DNA from: Litchfieldia sinesaloumensis | Lineage (GTDB): Bacteria; Bacillota; Bacilli; Bacillales; Bacillaceae_L | DNA length: 64,000 bases | Assembly (NCBI RefSeq): GCF_900156865.1 | Contig: NZ_LT732529.1 | Coordinates: 3,764,617 to 3,828,616 of the forward strand | Reading direction: 5' to 3' | In this document: one piece after another, positions 1 to 10,246 of the stretch | Position numbering within the stretch: the first letter of the stretch is position 1 | How the letters are laid out: each line of letters starts with the position of its first letter | The notes under the pieces: generated by a model | Database searches by the model: none | What the model saw: the letters and a program-made list of their open reading frames with translations, nothing else | Told to the model about the DNA's origin: nothing | Made by a program: the position numbers and the translations under genes

Positions 1-2330
<2,330 letters not shown>

Positions 2331-2339
2331 AAAAAGAAA

Positions 2340-2452
2340 AGCGTAGGCGACTGTACTGCCTCGACAAGCGCTGGAACTTCTGACCGAAAAGTCGATAGAC
2401 TTTGACAGAAGAAGTGAAGCGACCTCGAGAGGCTAGGAGCCGGAGCTAGACA
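2340..2452. repeat. Dispersed-type repeat in the 23S-5S spacer
   Basis: The spacer between 23S and 5S holds a GC-richer, partly self-complementary block ending in GCCGGAGCTAGACA. From memory, similar blocks ending in GGAGC(T)(A/G)GACA are scattered through intergenic regions of Bacillaceae genomes. No second copy of this family was seen in the window. The function is unknown; it may simply be transcribed spacer processed with the rRNA. Confidence 0.4.
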
Positions 2453-2512
2453 AATGACTTCATGAATGTGCGTACGTTATCTAGTTTTGAAGGAATGAAT
2501 CCTTCATAATAG

Positions 2513-2628
<116 letters not shown>

Positions 2629-2633
2629 ATTGT

Positions 2634-2708
2634 TCCGCAGTAGCTCAGTGGTAGAGCTATCGGCTGTTAACCGATCGGTCGTAGGTTCGAATCCTACCTG
2701 CGGAGCCA
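2634..2708 (+). tRNA. tRNA-Asn (GTT)
   Basis: Acceptor TCCGCAG pairs with CTGCGGA. The anticodon loop CTGTTAA gives GTT at 2666-2668. The T loop is GGTTCGAATC. The 3' CCA is encoded. Confidence 0.98.
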
Positions 2709-2710
2709 TT

Positions 2711-2783
2711 GCTTCCATAGCTCAGCTGGTAGAGCACTTCCATGGTAAGGAAGAGGTCAGCGGTTCGAGCCCGCTTGGAAGCT
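2711..2783 (+). tRNA. tRNA-Thr (GGT)
   Basis: Acceptor GCTTCCA pairs with TGGAAGC. The anticodon stem CTTCC/GGAAG encloses ATGGTAA, giving GGT. No CCA is encoded (TTAA follows), so CCA must be added after transcription. Confidence 0.96.
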
Positions 2784-2807
2784 TAAAATATGGACATTTT
2801 TAAAACT

Positions 2808-2882
2808 GGCCCGTTGGTCAAGCGGTTAAGACACCGCCCTTTCACGGCGGTAACACGGGTTCGAATCCCGTACGGGTCACCA
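2808..2882 (+). tRNA. tRNA-Glu (TTC)
   Basis: Acceptor GGCCCGT pairs with ACGGGTC including one G-U. The anticodon loop CTTTCAC lies between CCGCC and GGCGG, giving TTC. CCA is encoded. Confidence 0.97.
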
Positions 2883-2914
2883 TTGTATAGTTTTAACCTA
2901 TACACATATACTGC

Positions 2915-2990
2915 GGAGGATTAGCTCAGCTGGGAGAGCACCTGCCTTACAAGCAGGGGGTCGGCGGTTCGATCCCGTCATCCTCCACCA
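2915..2990 (+). tRNA. tRNA-Val (TAC)
   Basis: Acceptor GGAGGAT pairs with ATCCTCC. The anticodon loop CTTACAA gives TAC. CCA is encoded. Confidence 0.97.
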
Positions 2991-3019
2991 TATGTAAATT
3001 TTTAATAGTAGTTATATTT

Positions 3020-3095
<76 letters not shown>

Positions 3096-3110
3096 TCTTA
3101 ATTTAATGTT

Positions 3111-3195
3111 GGAGGGGTAGCGAAGTGGCTAAACGCGGCGGACTGTAAATCCGCTCCCTCCGGGTTCGGCGGTTCGAATCCGTCCCCCTCCACCA
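3111..3195 (+). tRNA. tRNA-Tyr (GTA)
   Basis: Class II tRNA of 85 bases with a long variable arm (CTCCCTCCGGGTT region). The anticodon loop CTGTAAA gives GTA. CCA is encoded. A 200-base gap to the next tRNA follows; it contains a TATAAT at 3321-3326 but no clear -35, so an internal promoter is possible. Confidence 0.97.
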
Positions 3196-3395
3196 TTACA
3201 TATTTTATAAGGCCTTTATTCTCTCTTTGAACGGTTTCAAAAGGATGGAGTAGGCTATTTTTATGGAAATACTACAATTAATTAACAAAATTACTCATAT
3301 TTTCATCTTTGACTGTACATTATAATAAGGTAAGCATTTAGCTAACTTACATAATAAACAGCGAAAATAAGTACTTACTTTTTGAAAATAATCAA

Positions 3396-3470
3396 TGGGC
3401 TATAGCCAAGCGGTAAGGCAACGGACTTTGACTCCGTCATTCGTAGGTTCGAATCCTGCTAGCCCAGCCA
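3396..3470 (+). tRNA. tRNA-Gln (TTG)
   Basis: Acceptor TGGGCTA pairs with TAGCCCA. The anticodon loop CTTTGAC gives TTG. CCA is encoded. Confidence 0.97.
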
Positions 3471-3492
3471 TTTTTTACATTATTTCTTGTAT

Positions 3493-3565
3493 GAGCCATT
3501 AGCTCAGTTGGTAGAGCATCTGACTTTTAATCAGAGGGTCGAAGGTTCGAGTCCTTCATGGCTCA
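3493..3565 (+). tRNA. tRNA-Lys (TTT)
   Basis: Acceptor GAGCCAT pairs with ATGGCTC. The anticodon loop CTTTTAA gives TTT. No CCA is encoded; discriminator A is followed by TCTTA. Confidence 0.96.
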
Positions 3566-3571
3566 TCTTAT

Positions 3572-3646
3572 GCGGAAGTAGTTCAGTGGTAGAACACCAC
3601 CTTGCCAAGGTGGGGGTCGCGGGTTCGAATCCCGTCTTCCGCTCCA
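3572..3646 (+). tRNA. tRNA-Gly (GCC)
   Basis: Acceptor GCGGAAG pairs with CTTCCGC. The anticodon loop TTGCCAA between CCACC and GGTGG gives GCC. CCA is encoded. Confidence 0.97.
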
Positions 3647-3669
3647 TGAACTACTTCTTTTTCATATTC

Positions 3670-3745
3670 GGGGCCTTAGCTCAGCTGGGAGAGCGCCTGC
3701 CTTGCACGCAGGAGGTCAGCGGTTCGATCCCGCTAGGCTCCACCA
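3670..3745 (+). tRNA. tRNA-Ala (TGC)
   Basis: Acceptor GGGGCCT pairs with the 3' arm AGGCTCC with one wobble. The anticodon loop CTTGCAC gives TGC. CCA is encoded. Last tRNA of the cluster. Confidence 0.97.
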
Positions 3746-3762
3746 TATATATTAAAACAGAC

Positions 3763-3789
3763 AATAAACCATTGAGGTTTATTTTTTTT
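3763..3789 (+). terminator. Intrinsic terminator of the rRNA-tRNA operon
   Basis: AATAAACC and GGTTTATT form an 8-bp stem with a five-base loop and a long T run. It directly follows tRNA-Ala. Confidence 0.85.
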
Positions 3790-3918
3790 GCATAAAACCA
3801 TAACTGCATCCTCTCAAACCCACTTAAACTATGCATATATATACATGATTTTGCTGAGTTGAGTCATTCTATGAAAAGTAGGAAAATAAAGGTATATGGG
3901 AGGAGGAGGTTTGTAAAG

Positions 3919-4821
3919 ATGAGAAAGGATATATCCTTAATTGGAGTACCCATGGACTTAGGTCAAATGCGTAGAGGAGTTGACATGGGTCCGAGTGCTA
4001 TCCGTTACGCTGGGGTTGTAGAACGTTTAGAGAGACTTCATTATGATATAGACGACTTAGGTGATATTGAAATTACACGTCCTACTCGTGAGGAAACGGC
4101 AAATGATGAAAATTTGAAAAACCTTGAAAAAGTATCTGAGGCAAGTGAAAAACTTGCAGCAACTGTCGACAAGGTTATACAAAATGGAAGATTCCCACTG
4201 GTCTTAGGGGGTGACCATAGTATTGCAATAGGATCACTAGCTGGGATTGCAAAAAACTATAAAAACCTAGGAGTTATTTGGTATGATGCTCATGGCGATT
4301 TAAACACACCAGATACTTCTCCATCTGGTAATATACATGGAATGCCCCTAGCTGCTAGTCTAGGTCTTGGTCATAAGAGATTAACACATATCGCAGGGTA
4401 TAGCCCTAAAATCAAACCTGAACATATTGTCCTTATTGGTGCAAGAGCACTCGATGATGGTGAGAAAGAGCTAATAAAAGAATTAGGTGTTAAGGTCTAC
4501 ACCATGCATGAAATAGATCGCTTAGGTATGACGAAGGTCATGGAAGAAACAATAAGTTATTTAAAGAAGAAAACAGATGGCGTTCATCTTTCGTTAGACC
4601 TAGATGGTCTAGATCCACATGATGCACCTGGAGTAGGAACACCGGTACTTGGTGGGATTAGTTACCGCGAAAGTCACCTAGCCATGGAGATGTTAGAGGA
4701 AGCTAAGTTAATTACCTCTGCTGAATTTGTAGAGGTCAATCCGATTTTAGATGATAAAAATAAAACTGCATCTGTTGCAGTTGCCCTAATGGGTTCACTC
4801 TTCGGAGAAAAACTATTATAA
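3919..4821 (+). CDS. rocF: Arginase
   Basis: Arginase hydrolyses L-arginine to ornithine and urea, the first step of the cytoplasmic Bacillus arginine catabolic pathway. The 300-residue product has the ureohydrolase-fold Mn-binding signatures GGDHS, WYDAHGDLN and SLDLDGLDP, and the family's usual length. The start is set by AGGAGGAGG at 3901-3909, eight bases before the ATG; an upstream in-frame ATG at 3859 has no such site. It stands alone between the tRNA terminator and its own terminator. In several Bacillus genomes rocF precedes sigW, as here. No sigma-54 (-24/-12) promoter was recognised upstream, so control by RocR/SigL is not supported by this sequence. Confidence 0.96.
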   Translation: MRKDISLIGVPMDLGQMRRGVDMGPSAIRYAGVVERLERLHYDIDDLGDIEITRPTREETANDENLKNLEKVSEASEKLAATVDKVIQNGRFPLVLGGDHSIAIGSLAGIAKNYKNLGVIWYDAHGDLNTPDTSPSGNIHGMPLAASLGLGHKRLTHIAGYSPKIKPEHIVLIGARALDDGEKELIKELGVKVYTMHEIDRLGMTKVMEETISYLKKKTDGVHLSLDLDGLDPHDAPGVGTPVLGGISYRESHLAMEMLEEAKLITSAEFVEVNPILDDKNKTASVAVALMGSLFGEKLL

Positions 4822-4828
4822 TTTGTTG

Positions 4829-4860
4829 CAGTACTCTAAAAAGAGAGTACTGTCTTTTTT
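4829..4860 (+). terminator. Terminator after rocF
   Basis: CAGTACTCT pairs with AGAGTACTG (9 bp), followed by TCTTTTTT. Confidence 0.9.
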
Positions 4861-4938
4861 ATTAATAAACTGTAAATGTTTTGAAATCACTACACATAAA
4901 CTAGCCAAAATTTGTTAAAATGAAATTTATGGAGAAAA

Positions 4939-4964
4939 TGAAACCTTTTTTAAGGTCATTCGTA
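4939..4964 (+). promoter_or_regulatory. Sigma-W autoregulatory promoter
   Basis: TGAAAC at 4939-4944 and CGTA at 4961-4964 are separated by 16 bases. This is the classic extracytoplasmic-function sigma-W promoter, expected in front of sigW itself. Confidence 0.92.
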
Positions 4965-5000
4965 AATAATGATACCCGCGAATAGAGCGGAGGTTGCAAA

Positions 5001-5564
5001 ATGGAGACAATCATAAAAAACAGAATTAGGCAGATAAAAAATGGAGATCAGAATGCATTTGCGGAAATTGTAGAATTTTATAAAGATAAGGTTTTTCAGA
5101 TAAGCTATCGAATGCTTGGTAATCGACATGAGGCTGAAGATATTGCACAAGAGGCCTTTATTCGAGCATACGTAAATATCCATAGTTATGACTTAAATAA
5201 AAAGTTTTCAACATGGCTATATCGTATTGCAACGAATCTGTCGATTGACCGTATTCGAAAGAAAAAACCGGATTACTACTTAGATGCCGAAATTGCGGGC
5301 TCGGATGGACTAACTATGTATTCACAGATTGCCGCAGATGCAGCATTACCTGAGGACGAGCTTGAAACGATGGAACTTCAGGAATTAATCCAAGCACAAA
5401 TCTTGAAGCTTCCGGAAAAGTATCGTTCTGTCATTGTTTTAAAATACATCGAGGAGTTTTCGCTCAAAGAAATCAGTGAAATTCTTGACCTTCCAGTGGG
5501 TACGGTTAAGACAAGAATTCACAGAGGACGAGAAGCTTTACGAAACCAGCTTCGACATGTATAG
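5001..5564 (+). CDS. sigW: RNA polymerase ECF sigma factor SigW
   Basis: ECF sigma factor that directs the cell-envelope and antimicrobial-peptide stress regulon in Bacillus. The 187 residues show region 2 (NRHEAEDIAQEAFIRAY and the RIATNLSIDRIRK segment) and region 4 with its helix-turn-helix (FSLKEISEILDLPVGTVKTR, residues about 150-170). A textbook sigma-W promoter precedes it, which indicates positive autoregulation. The anti-sigma gene rsiW starts 12 bases downstream, the standard partner-switch arrangement. GCGGAGGT at 4987-4994 is the ribosome binding site. Confidence 0.96.
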   Translation: METIIKNRIRQIKNGDQNAFAEIVEFYKDKVFQISYRMLGNRHEAEDIAQEAFIRAYVNIHSYDLNKKFSTWLYRIATNLSIDRIRKKKPDYYLDAEIAGSDGLTMYSQIAADAALPEDELETMELQELIQAQILKLPEKYRSVIVLKYIEEFSLKEISEILDLPVGTVKTRIHRGREALRNQLRHV

Positions 5565-5576
5565 GGGTGAGAAAAT

Positions 5577-6200
5577 ATGAACTGTTCAGAAAAGGACATG
5601 ATTGAACTTATTTACAACTACCTTGATGAGGACATTTCTGAAGAGGATGAGAAGCTACTACGTGAGCATTTGCAAACATGCGAATCATGCAATCAACATT
5701 TTCATGAGCTAAAGAAGACCATTGCGCTGGTACAAAGTACTTCTCACATTTCTGCACCTAGTGATTTCACATTAAAGGTCATGCAAAACCTACCGAAGGA
5801 AAAACGTACAGTGAGCATTAAACGCTGGTTTAGAGGGCATCCGATGTTGACAGCTGCTTCGCTCTTCCTCTTACTTATGGCAGGAAGTCTCTTTTCAACT
5901 TGGAATGAAAATGAACAATTCTCTGTATCTAAACAACCAAATTTAATCGTCGAAAATAACACAGTAATTGTTCCTGAGGGTGAAACTGTGAAAGGCGATG
6001 TCGTTGTTAAGAATGGAAAGATTCTGATTGAAGGGTCCGTAGATGGGAACGTTACGGTGATTAATGGTGAGAACTATATGGCTTCAGCAGAAAATGTAAC
6101 AGGGGAAATTACAGAAATTAACCAAATGTTTGAGTGGCTTTGGTACCATATAAAGAAGATTGGAACAGATGTAATTCACATATTTGATAATGAAGAATAG
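5577..6200 (+). CDS. rsiW: Anti-sigma-W factor RsiW
   Basis: Membrane anti-sigma factor that holds SigW inactive until it is cleaved by regulated intramembrane proteolysis. The 207-residue product has the cytoplasmic zinc anti-sigma motif, with Cys3 and His31-x3-Cys35-x2-Cys38 (HLQTCESC). One transmembrane helix lies at about 88-105, followed by an extracellular tail with short repeats (VVVKNGKILIEGSVDGNVTV). Length and layout match RsiW. It is co-transcribed with sigW and followed by a short terminator. Confidence 0.95.
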   Translation: MNCSEKDMIELIYNYLDEDISEEDEKLLREHLQTCESCNQHFHELKKTIALVQSTSHISAPSDFTLKVMQNLPKEKRTVSIKRWFRGHPMLTAASLFLLLMAGSLFSTWNENEQFSVSKQPNLIVENNTVIVPEGETVKGDVVVKNGKILIEGSVDGNVTVINGENYMASAENVTGEITEINQMFEWLWYHIKKIGTDVIHIFDNEE

Positions 6201-6224
6201 GCCATCGATATTGATGGTCTTTTT
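6200..6224 (+). terminator. Terminator after rsiW
   Basis: GGCCATC pairs with GATGGTC (7 bp, one wobble), then TTTTTC. It overlaps the last base of rsiW. The short stem may allow read-through into cdaA. Confidence 0.65.
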
Positions 6225-6257
6225 CTTCTACGAAAATTAGCCTATCCACCTACCAAT

Positions 6258-6286
6258 TTGTAATCGGTACAAGAAAGATATATGAT
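6258..6286 (+). promoter_or_regulatory. Putative sigma-A promoter for cdaA-cdaR-glmM
   Basis: TTGTAA at 6258-6263 and TATGAT at 6281-6286 are 17 bases apart. An overlapping TATAAT at 6286-6291 is the alternative -10. Confidence 0.5.
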
Positions 6287-6341
6287 ATAATATTATAGCT
6301 AACTATGTGTTTTGGGATTATTTCATAGAGGAAGTGTGAGA

Positions 6342-7163
6342 ATGTCATTTAATGAACTACCATTACTAGGTTATCTCGGCATTTTTTTAGATGTTCTCCT
6401 TGTCTGGTATGTGATATATAAATTATTGACCCTAATACGTGGAACGAAAGCTGTTCAGCTGTTGAAGGGTATTATCGTTATCGTTTTCATCCGATTATTG
6501 AGTAGCCTGTTAGAATTACATACATTGTTTTGGTTAGTGAATCAGGTGATGGATTGGGGATTCCTAGCAATCATCGTAATATTCCAACCTGAACTGCGAA
6601 GGGCATTGGAACAACTTGGCCGTGGAAAGCTATTTTCTAGAGGTGGTACAGATGAAGAAGACCATCAAGTGAAATTAGTTGAAGCTATTACGAAAGCGAC
6701 CGATTATATGGCAAAACGTCGCATCGGTGCACTTATTTCGATTGAGCGGCAAACGGGAATGGGGGATTATGTAGAGACAGGGATCCCGTTACATTCCACT
6801 ATATCGTCTGAATTACTAATCAATATATTTATACCGAACACTCCTTTACATGATGGAGCCGTCATTATTCAAAAAAACCAGGTTGCAGCTGCAGCTTGTT
6901 ATTTACCTCTTTCAGAGAGTCCATTTATTTCTAAGGAATTAGGTACGCGTCACCGGGCAGCACTTGGAATAAGTGAGGTAACAGACAGCATTACCATCGT
7001 TGTCTCAGAGGAAACAGGAAGTGTGTCATTAACGAAGAACGGGGAACTTCACCGGGATTTAAAAGCAGACGCATTTCGGGATCTACTAAATCAAGAACTA
7101 ACGACAACTGAACGTAATACCTCTCATTCACTTTGGCAATGGAGGGGGAAAAAGAATGGATAG
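6342..7163 (+). CDS. cdaA: Diadenylate cyclase CdaA (c-di-AMP synthase)
   Basis: Membrane-bound enzyme that joins two ATP to make cyclic di-AMP, the essential second messenger for potassium and osmotic homeostasis. The 273-residue product has three N-terminal transmembrane helices (about residues 10-75) and a cytoplasmic DAC domain with the catalytic motifs HDGAVII and GTRHRAALG. The chosen ATG has AGAGGAAG at 6327-6334; an in-frame start 30 bases earlier lacks a site. The C-terminus ends WRGKKNG, as in the B. subtilis protein. cdaR overlaps its end by eight bases, and the order cdaA-cdaR-glmM is widely conserved in Firmicutes. Confidence 0.96.
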   Translation: MSFNELPLLGYLGIFLDVLLVWYVIYKLLTLIRGTKAVQLLKGIIVIVFIRLLSSLLELHTLFWLVNQVMDWGFLAIIVIFQPELRRALEQLGRGKLFSRGGTDEEDHQVKLVEAITKATDYMAKRRIGALISIERQTGMGDYVETGIPLHSTISSELLINIFIPNTPLHDGAVIIQKNQVAAAACYLPLSESPFISKELGTRHRAALGISEVTDSITIVVSEETGSVSLTKNGELHRDLKADAFRDLLNQELTTTERNTSHSLWQWRGKKNG

Positions 7164-8394
7164 ATTAATGGATAATCGATGGGTTACACGGATTATTGCA
7201 TTATTACTTGCCTTGCTCTTATTTGCATCAGTTAGTTTTGAAAATCAGCCAACTTCTAAGAGTCCTGCAGGATTACCGCTATTTTCAAATTACACTGAGA
7301 CATTAACGGAGATTCCAGTAAATACATACTATGATGATCAGAATCTAGTGGTATCTGGAGTACCTCAATATGTAAATGTAACAATTGAAGGTCCATCGGG
7401 TGTTACAAAACGGGAAGGCCTACAAAAGGAAATTGAAGTATATGCGGACCTTACTCAACTTACGGTTGGAACTCATAAGGTTAAATTACAATATCGGAAT
7501 ATATCAGAAAAGATAAAAGTAAAAATTGATCCTGCTGAAATTACCGTGGTCATTCAGGAAAAGGTGACGAAGGAATTCCCTGTTGAGGTCGACTTTGTAA
7601 ACCGTGATCAGGTAGCAGAAGGTTACACAATTGAAAAGCCAGTGGTGTCACCGCGGGTTGTCAAAATAACAGGTGCATTAGAGGATATTGAAAAAATTGC
7701 CCTAGTAAAAGCAGTTGTTGATCTAAAAGGAGTAACCGAAAACTTTACCCAGGAATCTAGGGTAGCTGTTTATGATAGAAACCAAAATGTATTATCGGTT
7801 ACAGTTGAACCGGGTGTGGTTGAAATAACGGTTCCAATTGTAAGCCCAAATAAATCAGTATCGTTTACCCTTAAGCAGAAAGGAAAGCTTGCTGATGGTC
7901 TAAGCCTAGTCAATATTACACCTACGCCGAATCAAGTTACGATATTTGGTCCAAAGGATATAATTGATGCTATTTCTTCTATTGAAGGTGAAATAGACCT
8001 TGATAAAATAAAAGAAGATTCTACTATTGAAGTGAAGGTTCCGATTCCGAAAGGAGTTATTCAGGTATTACCTGATAAAATCGAAGTTGCTGTAGATGTT
8101 GAAGAAGAGATATCGGAAACCTTCTCGGATATAGCAATTAGAAGCCAAGGCTTGGGGTCTCAATATTCACTTAGCTTTTTAGACCCTGAAGCAGGGACCA
8201 TTAATTTGGATTTGCAGGGAGCTCCTAGTGTAATAGAAGGGACAAGTCCTACTAACCTTGATGTGTATATTGATGTGGCCAATTTGGGGATTGGTGAACA
8301 TGATGTAGATATAAAAGTAAATGGCCCAGACAATGTTACGTGGGCACTACCTCAAGAAAAAGCAAGGATACAAATCACTGAAACTGAAGAGTAA
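7156..8394 (+). CDS. cdaR: CdaA regulator CdaR (YbbR-domain protein)
   Basis: Modulator of CdaA activity. The N-terminus has one transmembrane segment (residues about 10-28) and the rest is an extracellular chain of YbbR repeats. Repeated blocks such as VNVTIEGPSGV, VVKITGALEDI and VTIFGPKDII mark three to four domains. At 412 residues it is shorter than the roughly 480 of B. subtilis YbbR as I recall it, which suggests part of a repeat has been lost. Translation is probably coupled to cdaA through the eight-base overlap. It is followed by glmM, which is also reported to interact with CdaA in other Firmicutes. Confidence 0.93.
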   Translation: MDRLMDNRWVTRIIALLLALLLFASVSFENQPTSKSPAGLPLFSNYTETLTEIPVNTYYDDQNLVVSGVPQYVNVTIEGPSGVTKREGLQKEIEVYADLTQLTVGTHKVKLQYRNISEKIKVKIDPAEITVVIQEKVTKEFPVEVDFVNRDQVAEGYTIEKPVVSPRVVKITGALEDIEKIALVKAVVDLKGVTENFTQESRVAVYDRNQNVLSVTVEPGVVEITVPIVSPNKSVSFTLKQKGKLADGLSLVNITPTPNQVTIFGPKDIIDAISSIEGEIDLDKIKEDSTIEVKVPIPKGVIQVLPDKIEVAVDVEEEISETFSDIAIRSQGLGSQYSLSFLDPEAGTINLDLQGAPSVIEGTSPTNLDVYIDVANLGIGEHDVDIKVNGPDNVTWALPQEKARIQITETEE

Positions 8395-8435
8395 TTTAGT
8401 ATTTGAAGTATCTGCAAAAGGAGAGATCATTTAAA

Positions 8436-9782
8436 ATGGGAAAATATTTTGGTACAGATGGTGTACGTGGTGTTGCGAATAGTGAATTAACTCCAGAGCT
8501 TGCATTTAAAGTGGGAAGATTTGGAGGTTATGTATTAACGAAGGATAAAGACAGACCAAAAGTTCTAATAGGTCGTGATACCCGTGTATCAGGTCATATG
8601 TTAGAAGGAGCTCTTGTAGCTGGACTACTTTCAATTGGAGCAGAGGTTATGCGCTTAGGTGTCATTTCTACACCAGGTGTTGCTTACTTAACGAAAGCTT
8701 TAGGAGCTGAGGCAGGGGTAATGATTTCCGCTTCACATAATCCTGTTCAAGATAACGGAATTAAGTTTTTTGGGCCAGATGGCTTTAAGCTTTCTGATGA
8801 ACAGGAAAATGAAATCGAGGCTCTGTTAGATTTAGCTGAAGACCAGCTTCCACGTCCAGTTGGTGCTGAGCTTGGCCAAGTAAATGATTATTTCGAAGGT
8901 GGACAAAAATACCTTCAATTCTTAAAGCAAACTGTAGACGAAGATTTCACGGGTATTCATGTAGCCTTAGATTGTGCACATGGTGCAACCTCTTCTTTAG
9001 CTACGCATTTGTTTGCTGACCTTGATGCAGATATTTCTACAATGGGGACATCTCCTAATGGTCTAAATATTAATGACGGCGTTGGATCTACCCACCCAGA
9101 AGCATTAGCTGCATTTCTAAAAGAAAAAGGTGCTGATGTTGGTCTAGCATTTGATGGGGATGGAGACCGTCTTATCGCGATTGATGAAAATGGAGATATC
9201 GTGGATGGCGACCAAATCATGTACATATGTGCAAAATATATGAAGGAACAAGGTCGTTTAAAGCACCAAACTGTGGTGTCTACTGTTATGAGTAATCTAG
9301 GGTTTTATAAAGCGTTAGAAGAAAATAGTATTGAGAGTATACAAACTGCTGTTGGTGACCGCTATGTTGTAGAAGAAATGAAAAAGAGTGGATACATTTT
9401 AGGTGGGGAACAATCTGGTCATATTATTTTCCTTGACTACAACACAACGGGTGATGGGCTCCTAACAGGTCTTCAATTAGTGAATATCATGAAGGCTACA
9501 AAGAAACCTTTATCACAGTTAGCAAATGAAATGACAAAATTCCCGCAACTGCTTGTGAATGTGAAGGTTACAGATAAATACCATGTTGCAGATAATCCTG
9601 TAATCAAAGAAGTGATCGAGCAGGTGGAAGCTGAAATGAACGGAAACGGTCGTATCTTAGTACGTCCTTCAGGAACTGAGCCATTAGTAAGGGTCATGGC
9701 AGAGGCTCCAACTGAAGAACTATGTAAAGAATATGTAGACCGTATCGTTTCTGTTGTTAAAACAGAAATGGGAATAGAATAA
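8436..9782 (+). CDS. glmM: Phosphoglucosamine mutase
   Basis: Interconverts glucosamine-6-phosphate and glucosamine-1-phosphate on the way to UDP-GlcNAc and peptidoglycan. The 448 residues match the B. subtilis enzyme in length. The phosphoserine loop is ISASHNP (Ser100), the metal loop is FDGDGDR and the phosphate-binding loop is RPSGTEP. The ATG at 8436 follows AAAGGAGA at 8417-8424; an in-frame start 33 bases upstream would place that site inside the gene. It is the third gene of the cda operon and is closed by a strong terminator. Confidence 0.97.
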   Translation: MGKYFGTDGVRGVANSELTPELAFKVGRFGGYVLTKDKDRPKVLIGRDTRVSGHMLEGALVAGLLSIGAEVMRLGVISTPGVAYLTKALGAEAGVMISASHNPVQDNGIKFFGPDGFKLSDEQENEIEALLDLAEDQLPRPVGAELGQVNDYFEGGQKYLQFLKQTVDEDFTGIHVALDCAHGATSSLATHLFADLDADISTMGTSPNGLNINDGVGSTHPEALAAFLKEKGADVGLAFDGDGDRLIAIDENGDIVDGDQIMYICAKYMKEQGRLKHQTVVSTVMSNLGFYKALEENSIESIQTAVGDRYVVEEMKKSGYILGGEQSGHIIFLDYNTTGDGLLTGLQLVNIMKATKKPLSQLANEMTKFPQLLVNVKVTDKYHVADNPVIKEVIEQVEAEMNGNGRILVRPSGTEPLVRVMAEAPTEELCKEYVDRIVSVVKTEMGIE

Positions 9783-9806
9783 TTAATCCTATACTACTTT
9801 TTGATT

Positions 9807-9856
9807 AAAAATATGCATACTTGGCACATTCAGGTCCAAGTATGCATATTTTTTTA
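9807..9856 (+). terminator. Terminator after glmM
   Basis: A long stem, ATATGCATACTTGG with CCAAGTATGCATAT (14 bp), is flanked by A and T runs. It could work in both directions. Confidence 0.92.
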
Positions 9857-9887
9857 GTATACATGGAAAACAAATTCCATGTTTTGA

Positions 9888-9917
9888 TTGACGAATTTAG
9901 ATTTTGTGTTGTATGAT
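9888..9917 (+). promoter_or_regulatory. Putative sigma-A promoter of glmS
   Basis: TTGACG at 9888-9893 and TATGAT at 9912-9917 are 18 bases apart, about 65 bases before the ribozyme. Confidence 0.65.
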
Positions 9918-9976
9918 TGTTCTTGTTTCTTTTAACATTTGAAAAAGGAGGATAGGACACACTATTTAGAGTTTTA

Positions 9977-10163
9977 CTAAAGCGCCAGAACTAAGCCCAC
10001 GAACGGAAAAGATAACAAAGCCATATGCTGTTGTTACGGGTTTAGTTGACGAGGTGGAGGTTTATCGAAAATTCGGCGGATGCCTCCCGGTTGACTTCAA
10101 TCACGACCGCAAGTTCTTTTAGGTAAAACAGTGGGGTGACCCTCTGCACAAACGAAAGAATAT
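9977..10163 (+). ncRNA. glmS ribozyme-riboswitch
   Basis: Self-cleaving RNA in the glmS 5' leader that uses glucosamine-6-phosphate as cofactor and so represses glmS when product is plentiful. The cleavage signature A/GCGCCAGAAC puts the cut between 9981 and 9982. The conserved core TTGACGAGG...GAGGTTTATCGAAAATTCGGCGGATGCCTCCCGG is present at about 10046-10090, here described in parts, and the 3' pseudoknot/P4 region has GGGGTGACCC near 10133. P1 (AACTAAGCCC with GGGTTTAGTT) is closed by an enlarged loop of about 39 bases. Confidence 0.95.
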
Positions 10164-10246
10164 GATTGAAAAAAGATAAATATGGAGAAAAAGGGGCAAG
10201 TAAGCCCCGTGCTTTCTTGTTCCCTTTTTTAGGGAGGAAACTTATT

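Noticed and set aside
3763..3790. Possible sigma-54 (-24/-12) promoter for rocF in the T-rich stretch
   Set aside because: GG and GC are 12 rather than 10 bases apart, and the sequence is fully explained as the tRNA operon terminator.
3487..3795. A 102-codon frame across the tRNA cluster
   Set aside because: It overlaps tRNA-Lys, tRNA-Gly and tRNA-Ala and has no ribosome binding site.
10193..10208. GGGGC/GCCCC hairpin before glmS as a terminator
   Set aside because: Only a 5-bp stem, and the T run begins about 20 bases later; the ribozyme explains the regulation.
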